Source of the DNA: an uncultured Acetobacteraceae bacterium
Lineage (GTDB): Bacteria; Pseudomonadota; Alphaproteobacteria; Acetobacterales; Acetobacteraceae
Length of the DNA stretch: 64,000 nucleotides
Direction of reading: 5' to 3'
Assembly (NCBI GenBank): GCA_903918315.1
Contig: CAIXEA010000074.1
Span: 22,171 to 86,170 of the forward strand
Below the pieces are notes generated by a model. It was not told the DNA's origin and did no database searches. It worked only from the letters and a program-made list of their open reading frames with translations. The position numbers and the translations under genes were made by a program. Below, piece after piece: positions 35,116-43,428 of this stretch (its first letter is position 1; every line of letters begins with the position of its first letter).

Positions 35116-35614
35116 TGCTCTCAAACATCACCATCCGGTAGCCATTCTGGATGAAGCTGTCACACGCGGTCATGCCAATGGCGCCCAGCACGACACGGGA
35201 GCCACCATTGCTCTCCCGCGCCACGGCGACAATGCGCCGCAGCGCCGCCTGATCATGACCGAAGCGGAGGGCGGCACCCGCCGCCTCCCGCGCTAAACCG
35301 CGGCCCTGCGCATCGGGGCTCAGTGCGAAACGCAGCGCCACGCCACGCCCATCCGGGCGCGGTTCCAGCCCGGTCACACCCACGAAGCGCTGCCCCTGGG
35401 CTTCCCGGACCGCCCAGATTCCATAGCCATTGGCACCCCAGGCGATCACATCACGGGCAAGCTCCTCCGCCGTATCAACGGCCGAACGCACGCCCCCCAG
35501 CATCACCGCGAACACCTGCGGATCTGCTTTGAAAGCCTGCAGGTCGGGCAGATCACGGCCACCGACCGGGGTCAGGACGAGACGGCCGGTCCGGAGGACC
35601 CAGGTGGGATTCAT
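35075..35614 (-). CDS. GNAT N-acetyltransferase, RimJ/RimL type
   Basis: This 179-aa GNAT-fold protein opens LRTGRLVLTPVGGRDLPDLQ, the typical first block of RimJ/RimL-like acetyltransferases. FVGVTGLEPRPDGRGVALRF follows near 78 and LSPDAQGRGLAREAAGAAL near 98, the acetyl-CoA binding loop. C-terminal helices follow. The substrate may be a protein N-terminus, an antibiotic or a metabolite. The 3-prime end runs 41 bases into convergent mlaC. A dispersed repeat starts 19 bases upstream of its start codon. Confidence 0.82.
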   Translation of the reverse strand: MNPTWVLRTGRLVLTPVGGRDLPDLQAFKADPQVFAVMLGGVRSAVDTAEELARDVIAWGANGYGIWAVREAQGQRFVGVTGLEPRPDGRGVALRFALSPDAQGRGLAREAAGAALRFGHDQAALRRIVAVARESNGGSRVVLGAIGMTACDSFIQNGYRMVMFESISPLVRPAAGAWR

Positions 35615-35632
35615 GGCATAGAGCTACTCGAT

Positions 35633-35740
35633 GAGCGGAATGACCGGAGGTGGAATCACCGGAGCCGTGAATCACGCGATCAAACAATCGGTTAGAGCAT
35701 GTCAGGTGCGCTTAAAAGCACCAGACATGCTCTAACCGCG
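35633..35740 (+). repeat. Dispersed intergenic repeat, second full copy with 21-bp hairpin
   Basis: Nearly identical to 23544-23650 over the 5-prime core, then a 21-position stem (35689-35709 with 35718-35738) around an 8-base loop. Relative to the other copy, stem pair 8 changed from T-A to A-T on both arms, while pair 16 changed from C-G to an A-A mismatch. The element fills most of the 311-base gap between the GNAT gene and the amidohydrolase at 35926 and supplies the 3-prime end of the small frame at 35692. Confidence 0.85.
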
Positions 35741-35844
35741 AAAGCCCGGATCAATCCTATCCAGTATGCGCCGATACGCCGGCCGTTCTGCCGAGGCGCG
35801 CCTGTTGATCCAGGGTCCGGCTGGCTGCTCACCGCGTCGTTCAT
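35692..35844 (-). CDS. Small hypothetical frame, 50 codons, 3-prime end inside the repeat
   Basis: ATG 35844 is preceded by GAGGA ten bases upstream. The first 35 codons (MNDAVSSQPDPG...) are unique sequence; the last 15 (ACLVLLSAPDML) are encoded by the hairpin of the dispersed repeat. I recognise no family. It may be the remnant of a longer gene cut by the repeat, or a chance frame. The rest of the gap 35741-35925 shows nothing else. Confidence 0.25.
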   Translation of the reverse strand: MNDAVSSQPDPGSTGAPRQNGRRIGAYWIGLIRAFAVRACLVLLSAPDML

Positions 35845-35925
35845 CGTCTGGGTTTCCTCGCTCCGCTGGGCGGGGACGGTGTAACGCGGGGCGGGGGTGG
35901 CGGGCAAACGGGGCCGCGCAGCCCG

Positions 35926-36843
35926 TCACGCGAACAGCAAATCGGCCGCGTTCCCGTGCAAAATCCGGCGCAGATCTGAATCTGGCAACGCCAGTGCCCG
36001 CGCCGCATCCGTCGTGCGCTGCAAGTCCAGCAGCGGATAGTCGGATGCGAAGATCACCTTCTCGCTCCCCTTCGTGCCGTGCCAGCGCCCGCCCATGAAG
36101 GTCAGCAATTCTGTTGGATAGGCCTTAGGCGACCAGGCCGAGGTGCAGATGAAGTAATTCGGATGCCGCGCCGCCAGACGGATCGCCGTATCCGTCCAGG
36201 GGTCGCCGATATGGTGGGCTATGATCGTCAGATCGGGGAAGGCCAACGCCACATCCTCCAGATGCTTCGGATCGTTTGGTCCCATCGGCCAGAGCGGCCC
36301 GGGCATGCCGACATAGGTGAACAAGGCCAGTTTCAGTTCCGAGCATTTGGCATACAGCGGGTAGTACCACCGGTCGTTCGGCGCGAGGCCCCAGGGGGAG
36401 GGCGTGATATGCACCCCGGCGAGCCCCGGATCGCCAGCCCATTCATCCACGATGCGCGGGTTCTGCATCAGATCCCAATATGACCCGGCACCATGCTCCG
36501 GCGGCATCACCGTCGCCGTCCATTTCAGACGCCCGGACGCGGCCCGCGACAGCGCTGACAATTCCTGATGCAGCGACTGCAACCGATCGATGGTGGTCGG
36601 GTAATACACCTTGGCGGCGAGGACCCCGTGGGCGACGCCGGTTGCATCCATCGTTCCCAACACCTCCGTGAGAGGTTTACGTGGCACCTCCGCCCCGGGT
36701 TCCCCCCCGTGATGAAAGGTGTGCATGACCCGCCGCAGCCGCGGGTCGTCGGTCCAGGGCACGACATCGGCCCGCGTGATCGCGCCGGGCTCGCCGATCC
36801 ACGGAGAATGCAGAAAGGCGTCAATGATGGGGCCGGTGTACAT
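35926..36843 (-). CDS. Amidohydrolase-2 family protein (ACMSD-like TIM barrel)
   Basis: This 305-aa metal-dependent hydrolase/decarboxylase-fold protein contains VLGTMDATGVAHGVLAAKVYY near 55, GLAGVHITPSPWG near 125, LTIIAHHIGDPW near 200 (the barrel histidine) and KVIFASDYPLLDLQR near 262 (the late Asp of the FGSDYP-type motif). The usual N-terminal HxH is replaced by IDAFLHSPW, with only one histidine. The start at 36843 has CGGAGG; the frame to 37104 runs into the divergent dehydrogenase promoter and is not supported. It may decarboxylate or hydrolyse an aromatic-acid-derived compound; substrate unknown. Confidence 0.82.
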   Translation of the reverse strand: MYTGPIIDAFLHSPWIGEPGAITRADVVPWTDDPRLRRVMHTFHHGGEPGAEVPRKPLTEVLGTMDATGVAHGVLAAKVYYPTTIDRLQSLHQELSALSRAASGRLKWTATVMPPEHGAGSYWDLMQNPRIVDEWAGDPGLAGVHITPSPWGLAPNDRWYYPLYAKCSELKLALFTYVGMPGPLWPMGPNDPKHLEDVALAFPDLTIIAHHIGDPWTDTAIRLAARHPNYFICTSAWSPKAYPTELLTFMGGRWHGTKGSEKVIFASDYPLLDLQRTTDAARALALPDSDLRRILHGNAADLLFA

Positions 36844-36979
36844 GCGATCCTCCGGGGGTGTGTTGCCCCACCATAACGCGCGCCCTCCCCCGGCGGGAGA
36901 GGAGCGGCGCCCATGGGACTGGTTCACGGTCACCAGCCATGGCAAGTCCCCTCGTGGAAATGACCAAGGAGAGTCTCGC

Positions 36980-38035
36980 ATGAAAGTCTGGGCCGTTGTC
37001 GCGCATGGCGCACCGCTGGAATGTGTCGAAATGCCGGACCCCGTCCCCACCGGCACCGAGATCGTCATCGATGTCACCCATTGCGGTGTCTGCCATTCCG
37101 ACATCCACCTCTGGCACGGCGGCTACGACCTCGGCGGCGGCAAGTTCCTGGCGGTCAAGGATCGCGGCCTGATGCTGCCCGCCGCTCCAGGGCATGAGAT
37201 CGTGGGCAAGGTGGCCCGGCTCGGTCCCGATGCCACCGGCGTCTCCGTCGGCGACCCATTCGTCGTCTATCCCTGGATCGGCTGCGGCGACTGTGAACGC
37301 TGCGCGGCGGAGGAGGACAACCTCTGCCTCAACCAACGCAGCCTCGGCGCCATCATCAATGGCGGCTTCGCGCGTCAGGTGAAGGTGCCGCATGCCCGGT
37401 ATCTGCTGCCGCTGGACGGGGTCGACCCGTCCCTGGCCGCGACCTATGCCTGCTCCGGCCTGACCGCCTATTCGGCGGCCCGCAAGATCCTGCCACTCGG
37501 CGCCGATAAGCCCGTGCTCGTGATCGGCGCCGGCGGCGTCGGCCTGGCTGGCATCGCGGTGTTGAAGGCCCTGGGGCACCGCAACATCGTCTCATTGGAC
37601 ACCAGCCCGGCGAAAGAGGGCGCGGCCCGCGCCGCCGGTGCCGCCCATTTCATCGCCGCCGCGGGCGATGCGGCAACCCAGCGCATCCTGGCCGCGGTCG
37701 GCCCCATCGCCGCGGCGCTGGATTTTGTCGGCGCGAACGGCACCGTCGCCACCGCCATGGCCTGCCTGACGAAAGGCGGCAAACTCGTGATGGTGGGGAT
37801 CGGTGGCGGTGAGCTGACCCTGTCCGTGGCGGGTACGATCTTCCGCGCGCAGTCGGTGCAAGCGAGCCTGACAGGCTCGATCCCCGAACTGCGGGCCGTG
37901 CTGGCGCTGGCGCGGGCGGGCAAGCTGGTGCCCACCCCCATCGAGGAGGTGCCGAAGCATCTGGCCGATGACGCGATGCACCGGCTGGAGCGGGGCGCGG
38001 TCACCGGCCGGCTGGTTCTGACCGATCCCGCCTGA
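36980..38035 (+). CDS. Zinc-dependent alcohol dehydrogenase
   Basis: This 351-aa medium-chain dehydrogenase has the catalytic zinc site HCGVCHSDIHLWHGG near 34-48 with GHEIVGKVARLG near 75. The structural zinc loop is CGDCERCAAEEDNLC near 100-114, and the NAD(P) Rossmann loop is VLVIGAGGVGLAGIA near 175. It oxidises alcohols or reduces aldehydes. The overall pattern is close to 6-hydroxyhexanoate/aryl-alcohol-type dehydrogenases, but the substrate is not readable. The start has AAGGAGAG. It is divergent from the amidohydrolase, 136 bases apart, suggesting a shared catabolic theme. Confidence 0.88.
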   Translation: MKVWAVVAHGAPLECVEMPDPVPTGTEIVIDVTHCGVCHSDIHLWHGGYDLGGGKFLAVKDRGLMLPAAPGHEIVGKVARLGPDATGVSVGDPFVVYPWIGCGDCERCAAEEDNLCLNQRSLGAIINGGFARQVKVPHARYLLPLDGVDPSLAATYACSGLTAYSAARKILPLGADKPVLVIGAGGVGLAGIAVLKALGHRNIVSLDTSPAKEGAARAAGAAHFIAAAGDAATQRILAAVGPIAAALDFVGANGTVATAMACLTKGGKLVMVGIGGGELTLSVAGTIFRAQSVQASLTGSIPELRAVLALARAGKLVPTPIEEVPKHLADDAMHRLERGAVTGRLVLTDPA

Positions 38036-38082
38036 GGGCCGCGACGATGGGGATGAGGCACCGAGCACCACACCCCACAGCG

Positions 38083-39390
38083 CTATCCGCGGCCAACCCC
38101 ATAATAGGCGAAGCCCACCCCCCGCATCGCCGCGGGGTCGTAAACATTGCGTAAATCCACCAGCACGTCGCCGCGCATCGCGGCGCGCAGCCGGGACGGC
38201 GACAAAGCCCGGAATTCGTTCCATTCGGTGATGAGCAGCAACGCGTCCGCGCCCGTCACCGCCTCCATCGTGTCCTTGCAGTAGGTCACGGCCGCCGGCA
38301 AGAGCGGCCGGGCCTGCTCCATCCCTTCCGGGTCATAGGCCCGAATGACAGCCCCGTCGCCCACGAGGCGCGACAGAATGGACAGAGACGGCGCATCGCG
38401 CATGTCATCCGTTTCCGGCTTGAAGGTCAGACCCAGCACCGCGATGGTCTTGCCGCGGACCGAACCGCCGCAGGCCGCGATCACACGCATCGCCATGCTG
38501 GACTTGCGGGCGTCATTGACCGCCACCGTCGCCTCCACCAGGCGGGAGGGTGCGCCGTAATCCTGCGCCGTGCGAACCAGCGCCAGCGTGTCCTTGGGAA
38601 AACAGGATCCGCCATAACCCGGGCCAGGGTGGAGGAATTTGCGCCCGATGCGCCCATCCAATCCGATCCCGCGTGCCACATCATGCACGTCGGCGCCCAC
38701 CTTCTCACACAGGTCGGCCATTTCATTGATGAAGGTCACCTTCATCGCCAGGAAGGCGTTGGCCGCGTATTTGGTCAGCTCCGCCGTCTCAATCCCCGTG
38801 AACACGATCGGCGCTTCAATCAAATAAAGCGGGCGGTACAGGCGCTTCAAGATCTCCCGCGCTCGATCGGATTCGGCACCGATGACCACGCGGTCGGGGC
38901 GCATGAAGTCGCCGATCGCATTGCCTTCCCGGAGGAATTCGGGATTGGAAGCGACGTCGAAGTCCAGATCCGGCCGGGCCGCGCGCACGATCTCGGTAAT
39001 GCGGCGGCCAGTGCCGACGGGGACGGTGGATTTGGTCACGATCACGGCGTAGCCGGTCAGCGCCTTCGCCACCTGCTCGGCCGCCGCATAAACATAAGAG
39101 AGGTCCGCGTGACCATCACCCCGGCGGGTCGGGGTGCCGACGGCGATGAAGACGGCTTCGGTCCCGGCCAGAGCTTCTGTCAGATCGCCGGTGAATTTCA
39201 GGCGGCCGGCCGCGACGTTTTCGGCCACCAGCTTGTCCAATCCTGGCTCAAAGATGGGGATGCGGCCTTCATGCAGTGCCGCCAGCCTGCCGGGGTCGGT
39301 TTCCATGACCGTGACATCGGTCCCGAATTCCGCGAAGCAGGCACCGGACACCAGGCCGACGTAACCGCCGCCGATCATCGTGATTCGCAC
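38083..39390 (-). CDS. ugd: UDP-glucose 6-dehydrogenase
   Basis: This 435-aa enzyme oxidises UDP-glucose to UDP-glucuronate for capsule, exopolysaccharide or lipid A sugars. N-terminal NAD loop ITMIGGGYVGLVSGACFAEFG, AVGTPTRRGDGHADLSYVY near 85, KSTVPVGTGRR near 115, and the catalytic-cysteine block GPGYGGSCFPKDTLAL near 255 are all present. A C-terminal UDP-binding domain follows (LGLTFKPETDDMRDAPS). The preferred start is GTG 39390, preceded by AAGGGATC; longer frames run into the fliJ end. It lies 77 bases after fliJ on the same strand but is functionally unrelated. Confidence 0.93.
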   Translation of the reverse strand: MRITMIGGGYVGLVSGACFAEFGTDVTVMETDPGRLAALHEGRIPIFEPGLDKLVAENVAAGRLKFTGDLTEALAGTEAVFIAVGTPTRRGDGHADLSYVYAAAEQVAKALTGYAVIVTKSTVPVGTGRRITEIVRAARPDLDFDVASNPEFLREGNAIGDFMRPDRVVIGAESDRAREILKRLYRPLYLIEAPIVFTGIETAELTKYAANAFLAMKVTFINEMADLCEKVGADVHDVARGIGLDGRIGRKFLHPGPGYGGSCFPKDTLALVRTAQDYGAPSRLVEATVAVNDARKSSMAMRVIAACGGSVRGKTIAVLGLTFKPETDDMRDAPSLSILSRLVGDGAVIRAYDPEGMEQARPLLPAAVTYCKDTMEAVTGADALLLITEWNEFRALSPSRLRAAMRGDVLVDLRNVYDPAAMRGVGFAYYGVGRG

Positions 39391-39467
39391 TGTGTGGATC
39401 CCTTCGCGCGTGACAGAGGGGGATTCAGCACAACCGCGCCGCGGTTTCCAGGGTGTGTTGATGTGGT

Positions 39468-39890
39468 TCACCGTTCCGTCATCCATTTCGTGACATTCGC
39501 CTCATCCAGCACCGCCTGTTCGCCCCGGGATTCTCGGGCCGCCTGATCCGTCGCGCGCCGCAGGAGCAGATCCTGCACCGCTTGTTTGTTGCCCCGGCTG
39601 GCCGCCAACACCGCGCGCGCTTCGGCCGTTCGCGCCTCGGCCCGAGCCAGCGCGGCCTCCGCCACGGCGCGCTCATCGGTGGTTCGCCGCAGCCAGACGC
39701 CGAACGCGTCGACCGCCCGGTCGTCCGCGCCCGCGATGGCGGCTGACGTTTCCGCGGCGATCGCGGCATGCAGCGCCGCCAGGGCGCCGGCCGCTTCAGC
39801 CTCCGCGCGTAAGCATGTGGCCAACGCCTCTTTTGCCTCATCCAACGCCAATCGGCGCAACCGGGCCACGGTTTCGAGTGGATCAACCAT
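39468..39890 (-). CDS. fliJ: FliJ-like flagellar export chaperone
   Basis: This 140-aa, almost wholly helical, alanine/glutamate/arginine-rich coiled-coil protein (LETVARLRRLALDEAKEALA ... RGNKQAVQDLLLRRATDQAA) lies directly after fliI, overlapping its stop by eight bases. FliJ acts as the stalk of the FliI ATPase ring in the flagellar type III export apparatus. Sequence conservation of FliJ is low, so the call depends on coiled-coil character, length and position. Start ATG 39890. Confidence 0.7.
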   Translation of the reverse strand: MVDPLETVARLRRLALDEAKEALATCLRAEAEAAGALAALHAAIAAETSAAIAGADDRAVDAFGVWLRRTTDERAVAEAALARAEARTAEARAVLAASRGNKQAVQDLLLRRATDQAARESRGEQAVLDEANVTKWMTER

Positions 39891-41237
39891 TGCTTGTCTC
39901 CAGGGCTGCACGAAGCTGGTCGAATGCCAGGGTCACTGGCGTGCGCTCGTGGTGTTCCTGGCGCAGGATCGCTTCGACACGTGGTGCCAGGGCCAAGGCC
40001 TCATCCGCCACCGCGTCATGTCCGCGCCGGTATGCGCCCAGGCGCACCAGGTCGGCGATATCGGCATGCACGGCCAGAATGCCGCGGGCCCGCCGGACCA
40101 AGGCCACGTCCTCCGCGCTCAGGCAGCCGGCCGCGGCACGCGACAATGAGCGCAGGACGTCGATCGGGGGATAACGACCCGCCTCCGCGATCCGTCGATC
40201 GAGCACGACATGGCCATCCAGAATACCGCGGACCGCGTCGGCGATGGGTTCGTTGTGATCATCGCCCTCCACCAACACGGTGAACAGCGCGGTGATCTGG
40301 CCGGTCGAGCCCTGGGGCCCGGGGCCGGCGCGTTCCAACAGACGCGGGAGCTCGGAGAAGACACTGGGCGGGTAGCCCCGCGTGGCCGGCGGCTCTCCGG
40401 CGGCGAGCCCGATCTCTCGCAAAGCGAGGCAATAGCGGGTCAGGCTATCCATCAAAAGCAGCACGCTTTTGCCCTGATCGCGGAAATATTCAGCCACCGT
40501 CATCGCGGTCAGACCGGCCTGGCGCCGTGCCAATGCCGGGGCATCCGAGGTTGCCACCACCACCACGGCACGCTCCCGCCCTTCCGGGCCGAGGTCGTCT
40601 TCAAGAAACTCCCTGACCTCCCGCCCGCGCTCACCCACCAAAGCCAGCACGGTCACATCACAGGCCGCTCCTTTGGCCAACATCGCGAGCAGGGTCGATT
40701 TGCCGATACCCGAGCCGGCGAACAGGCCCAGGCGCTGCCCCTCCCGGCAGGTGACGAAGCAGTCGAGCGCCCTGACCCCGAGGTCAAGCCGCGCGCCGAG
40801 ACGGGCCCGGCCGGTTGCATCCGGTGGGCCGGCCCGCACCGCGCGCGCCTGCCGGCCCGGTGGCAGGCTGCCTTTGCCATCGGCTGGCCGGCCCAGAGGA
40901 TCAATGACGCGCCCATCCAACCGTCGGAAACCGCCAATGCGCCGCCGGCGGCCGCGGCCAGCTGCGCCGCATGTCCCTGTCCCAGCCCATCGATCGGGGC
41001 GAAGGGCAGAACCTGGACACAACCTGAACGCAGCCCGACGACCTCTGCCGGGACCACCTGGTGACCGCGGGGGTGCAACATAAGCCGATCACCGACGGCG
41101 AGATGGCCGGCGAAGCCGTCGACTTCGATGGCGGAGCCTGAAACGGCGGTCACCCGCCCTTCAATCGTGATGGCCCGGATTTGGCGCATCGCGGCCGCCG
41201 CATCGCCTGCGCGCCGCGATAGATTTGTGCTTTTCAT
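39883..41237 (-). pseudogene. fliI: Flagellar export ATPase FliI with a single-base frameshift
   Basis: Two overlapping frames make one FliI of about 451 aa. The N-terminal frame (start 41237) holds the beta-barrel part ITIEGRVTAVSGSAIEVDGF and ends its homology at AVSDGWMG. The C-terminal frame resumes with RVIDPLGRPADG and carries Walker A FAGSGIGKSTLL, Walker B SVLLLMDSLTRY and the C-terminal helical domain. They join at CCC 40912-40914 (GGG on the coding strand); adding one G gives DGWMGRVIDPLGRPADG, exactly the family pattern. This is either a sequence error or a recent inactivation that would abolish flagellar export. FliI powers substrate unfolding and delivery at the export gate. It is divergent from ctrA. 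Confidence 0.85.
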
Positions 41238-41397
41238 CTCATCTTTCCACTTCTTTCGGGTACATGTTCTTCCTATGTTCGAAAAAACCGTCCCGAGAAG
41301 ACGCTATTTTATGGAATATACTCGTTATTAGCGAAAATGACATGGCCAAATGCACGCAAAGGTAGTATTTCAACATCGTCAACCACCCGGGGGCCCC

Positions 41398-42135
41398 ATG
41401 CGCGTCCTGTTAGTCGAAGACGATCTGATCGCCGCTCGGGGCATATCCCTGATGCTCAAGGCCGCTGGGGCAGTCGTGGATCACGCCTCCGCGGGCGAAG
41501 AAGCCATGGAGCTGACCCGCCATTATGAGTACGACATCATCCTGTTGGACCTGATGTTGCCGGATATCGAGGGATACGAGGTGGTGCGGCGCCTGCGTAT
41601 CGCCCGCGACGACACGCCAATCCTGATCCTGTCAGGGCTGGTCCGCTCCCCGGCGAAGGTGAAGGCGCTCGGCCTCGGGGCGGACGATTTCATCACCAAA
41701 CCCTTCGACAATGCCGAGTTGCTGGCGCGCATGCAGGCTGTGGTGCGTCGCTGCAAAGGCTTTAGCCAACCCACCTTGCGGGTTGGCGCGGTCGAGCTGA
41801 ACCTCGATAGCCGTGAGGTCTTCGTCGATGGCACGGAAGTCCGTCTGACGGGCAAGGAATATTCCATTCTGGAACTCCTGGTCCTGCGTCGCGGTATGGT
41901 GCTGACGAAAGAGGCGTTCCTGAATCACCTTTATGGCGGACTCGATGAGCCGGAAGTGAAGATTATCGACGTCTTCATATGCAAATTGCGCAAGAAGCTG
42001 GCGGATGCCGGTGCGGACAGTTTCATCGGCACCATCTGGGGTCGAGGCTATATGATCCGTTCGCCGGAGGAAGGCGAGGAGTTGGAAATGCCCCGTCTCG
42101 GGCCGGTCCGCACGCGGGAGATGTCAGCCGCGTAA
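41398..42135 (+). CDS. ctrA: Cell-cycle response regulator CtrA
   Basis: This 245-aa OmpR-type response regulator has a receiver domain starting MRVLLVEDDL with the phospho-acceptor Asp51 in LLDLMLPD and the ILILSG and KPFDNAE blocks. The winged-helix DNA-binding domain has LTGKEYSILELLVLRRGMVL, LNHLYGGLDEPEVKIIDVF and CKLRKKLADAG, which match CtrA almost word for word. CtrA controls division, motility and often flagellar genes in alphaproteobacteria. The divergent fliI-fliJ pair is a plausible target, though the 160-base gap shows no TTAA-N7-TTAA box. The receiver differs from Caulobacter in several non-catalytic positions. The end overlaps the convergent gene by 12 bases. Confidence 0.93.
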   Translation: MRVLLVEDDLIAARGISLMLKAAGAVVDHASAGEEAMELTRHYEYDIILLDLMLPDIEGYEVVRRLRIARDDTPILILSGLVRSPAKVKALGLGADDFITKPFDNAELLARMQAVVRRCKGFSQPTLRVGAVELNLDSREVFVDGTEVRLTGKEYSILELLVLRRGMVLTKEAFLNHLYGGLDEPEVKIIDVFICKLRKKLADAGADSFIGTIWGRGYMIRSPEEGEELEMPRLGPVRTREMSAA

Positions 42136-42687
42136 ATCCGCCGCCGAATCAACGTCGCGCAAGGTGCGCAGCAGGGCGATCCTACGCCCGGGAAAATTGG
42201 CCACTGTGTCAGCCAGCGCATGCGCGGTGGACCAGCGGGCCTTCGCAAACGGGCGTGCCGGCCGGCGCGGCCCCAGTCCGACCAGCCAAAAACCGCCATC
42301 GATCGCGGGCCCAAACACCGCGCCAGCCGATCTGAGCGCCCGAAACGCCGCGATCAGGTCCGATGCGCGGGCATCCGGAATATCGGACCCGATGATCGCC
42401 ACCCTGCCTCTGGGAAAGCGCCCGCAGGCACGATGCATCCGTTTGCCCAGCCCCCCCTGCCCCTGCGGAATCCGCGTGATCCGCCACGGCAGCACAAGCG
42501 CCGCTCGATCCGGTGTGGCCGCCAGCACGGTGCGGAACCGCCGTTCCCGTCGCAGCGACCGCAGGAGCCCCCACAGCGTCGCCCGATAAAACCGGAATGC
42601 GCCTCGGTCGCCGATATCCCGCGCCAGCCGGCGCTTCACCGCCCCCAGGCGCGGCACGCGCGCAAACACGATGACGGTGTCTTTCAT
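42124..42687 (-). CDS. TIGR04282-type (arsenosugar-associated) glycosyltransferase
   Basis: This 187-aa GT-A-like protein contains VIVFARVPRLGAVKRRLARDIG near the start, RITRIPQGQGGLGKRMHRA near 72, VAIIGSDIPDARASDLIAAF near 97 and GPAIDGGFWLVGL near 127, the hallmarks of the TIGR04282 family. These proteins are named for a neighbourhood with arsenosugar genes but are widespread without arsenic genes. Start 42687 overlaps the stop of the TIGR04283 gene as ATGA. No arsM or arsS is near. Its end overlaps convergent ctrA by 12 bases. Confidence 0.82.
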   Translation of the reverse strand: MKDTVIVFARVPRLGAVKRRLARDIGDRGAFRFYRATLWGLLRSLRRERRFRTVLAATPDRAALVLPWRITRIPQGQGGLGKRMHRACGRFPRGRVAIIGSDIPDARASDLIAAFRALRSAGAVFGPAIDGGFWLVGLGPRRPARPFAKARWSTAHALADTVANFPGRRIALLRTLRDVDSAADLRG

Positions 42688-43355
42688 CGATACAGCCTCA
42701 CCAGCAGCGCGGGCGGCGCACCCAAAAACCACAACGCCAGGCAGCCCAGATTGCGCAGTGAGCGCCGATACCAGCCATCCCGTTCCCATCGTGCCGCGGA
42801 GGTCAAGGCCGCCGCCGGGAGTGCCGACAACCGGTGCCGGCCGAGACGACGGATCAGGTCCACATCCTCCATCAAGGGCAAAGGCCGCATCCCGCCGGCC
42901 ATCCGCAACAGATCGCTATGCAGCAGGAGTCCCTGATCGCCATAGGGCAGGCCGAGAACGCTGGATCGCCAGGCGACCATCCGCTCCAACCGCCGTGCCT
43001 GGGGATTGGCGCTGTCGAGCGTGAATTGAAACCAGCCGGCCTTGCGGGGCTCCGTAACCATGTGCCGGGCGCAGGCGTCCCGCCATCCCGGCTGTAAGCG
43101 CGTATCGGCATGCAGCAGCAGCAGCCAAGGCCGGGTCGCCAAGGCGATGCCGGCTGCGATCTGACAACCCCGGCCGGCCGATGCGGTGATCACGCGCGCG
43201 CCCGCCTTTTCGGCCACCGCGCGCGTGCCGTCCCCGCTGCCGCCGTCAACCACGATCACCTCCATGGACGGGGCGAGGGCCGCGATCGTGTCCGCGATCG
43301 TGGCGCCCGCGTTCAAGGCGGGAATCACGACGGTGATATCGCTTTCGGCGTTCAT
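42684..43355 (-). CDS. TIGR04283-type GT2 glycosyltransferase
   Basis: This 223-aa GT2 enzyme has ITVVIPALNAGATIADTIAAL near the start, VIVVDGGSGDGT near 34 (nucleotide-binding Asp), SAGRGCQIAAGIALA near 60, LLLLHADTRLQPGW near 78 (DxD-like ADT) and PYGDQGLLL near 136. A hydrophobic C-terminus (LALWFLGAPPALLVRLYR) may attach it to the membrane. It is coupled by ATGA to the TIGR04282 partner; the pair is a standard two-gene unit. The lipid or sugar acceptor is unknown. Confidence 0.83.
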   Translation of the reverse strand: MNAESDITVVIPALNAGATIADTIAALAPSMEVIVVDGGSGDGTRAVAEKAGARVITASAGRGCQIAAGIALATRPWLLLLHADTRLQPGWRDACARHMVTEPRKAGWFQFTLDSANPQARRLERMVAWRSSVLGLPYGDQGLLLHSDLLRMAGGMRPLPLMEDVDLIRRLGRHRLSALPAAALTSAARWERDGWYRRSLRNLGCLALWFLGAPPALLVRLYR

Positions 43356-43428
43356 GTTCCTATTATGTTCTTGACGGTCATACGGCGGTCTGCCACCAAT
43401 AGGAACGAACGGACAGGGAACACGCATC

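Noticed and set aside
41238..41397. TTAA-N7-TTAA CtrA operator
   Set aside because: No such spaced pair is present; a nearby TTATTAG is too weak.
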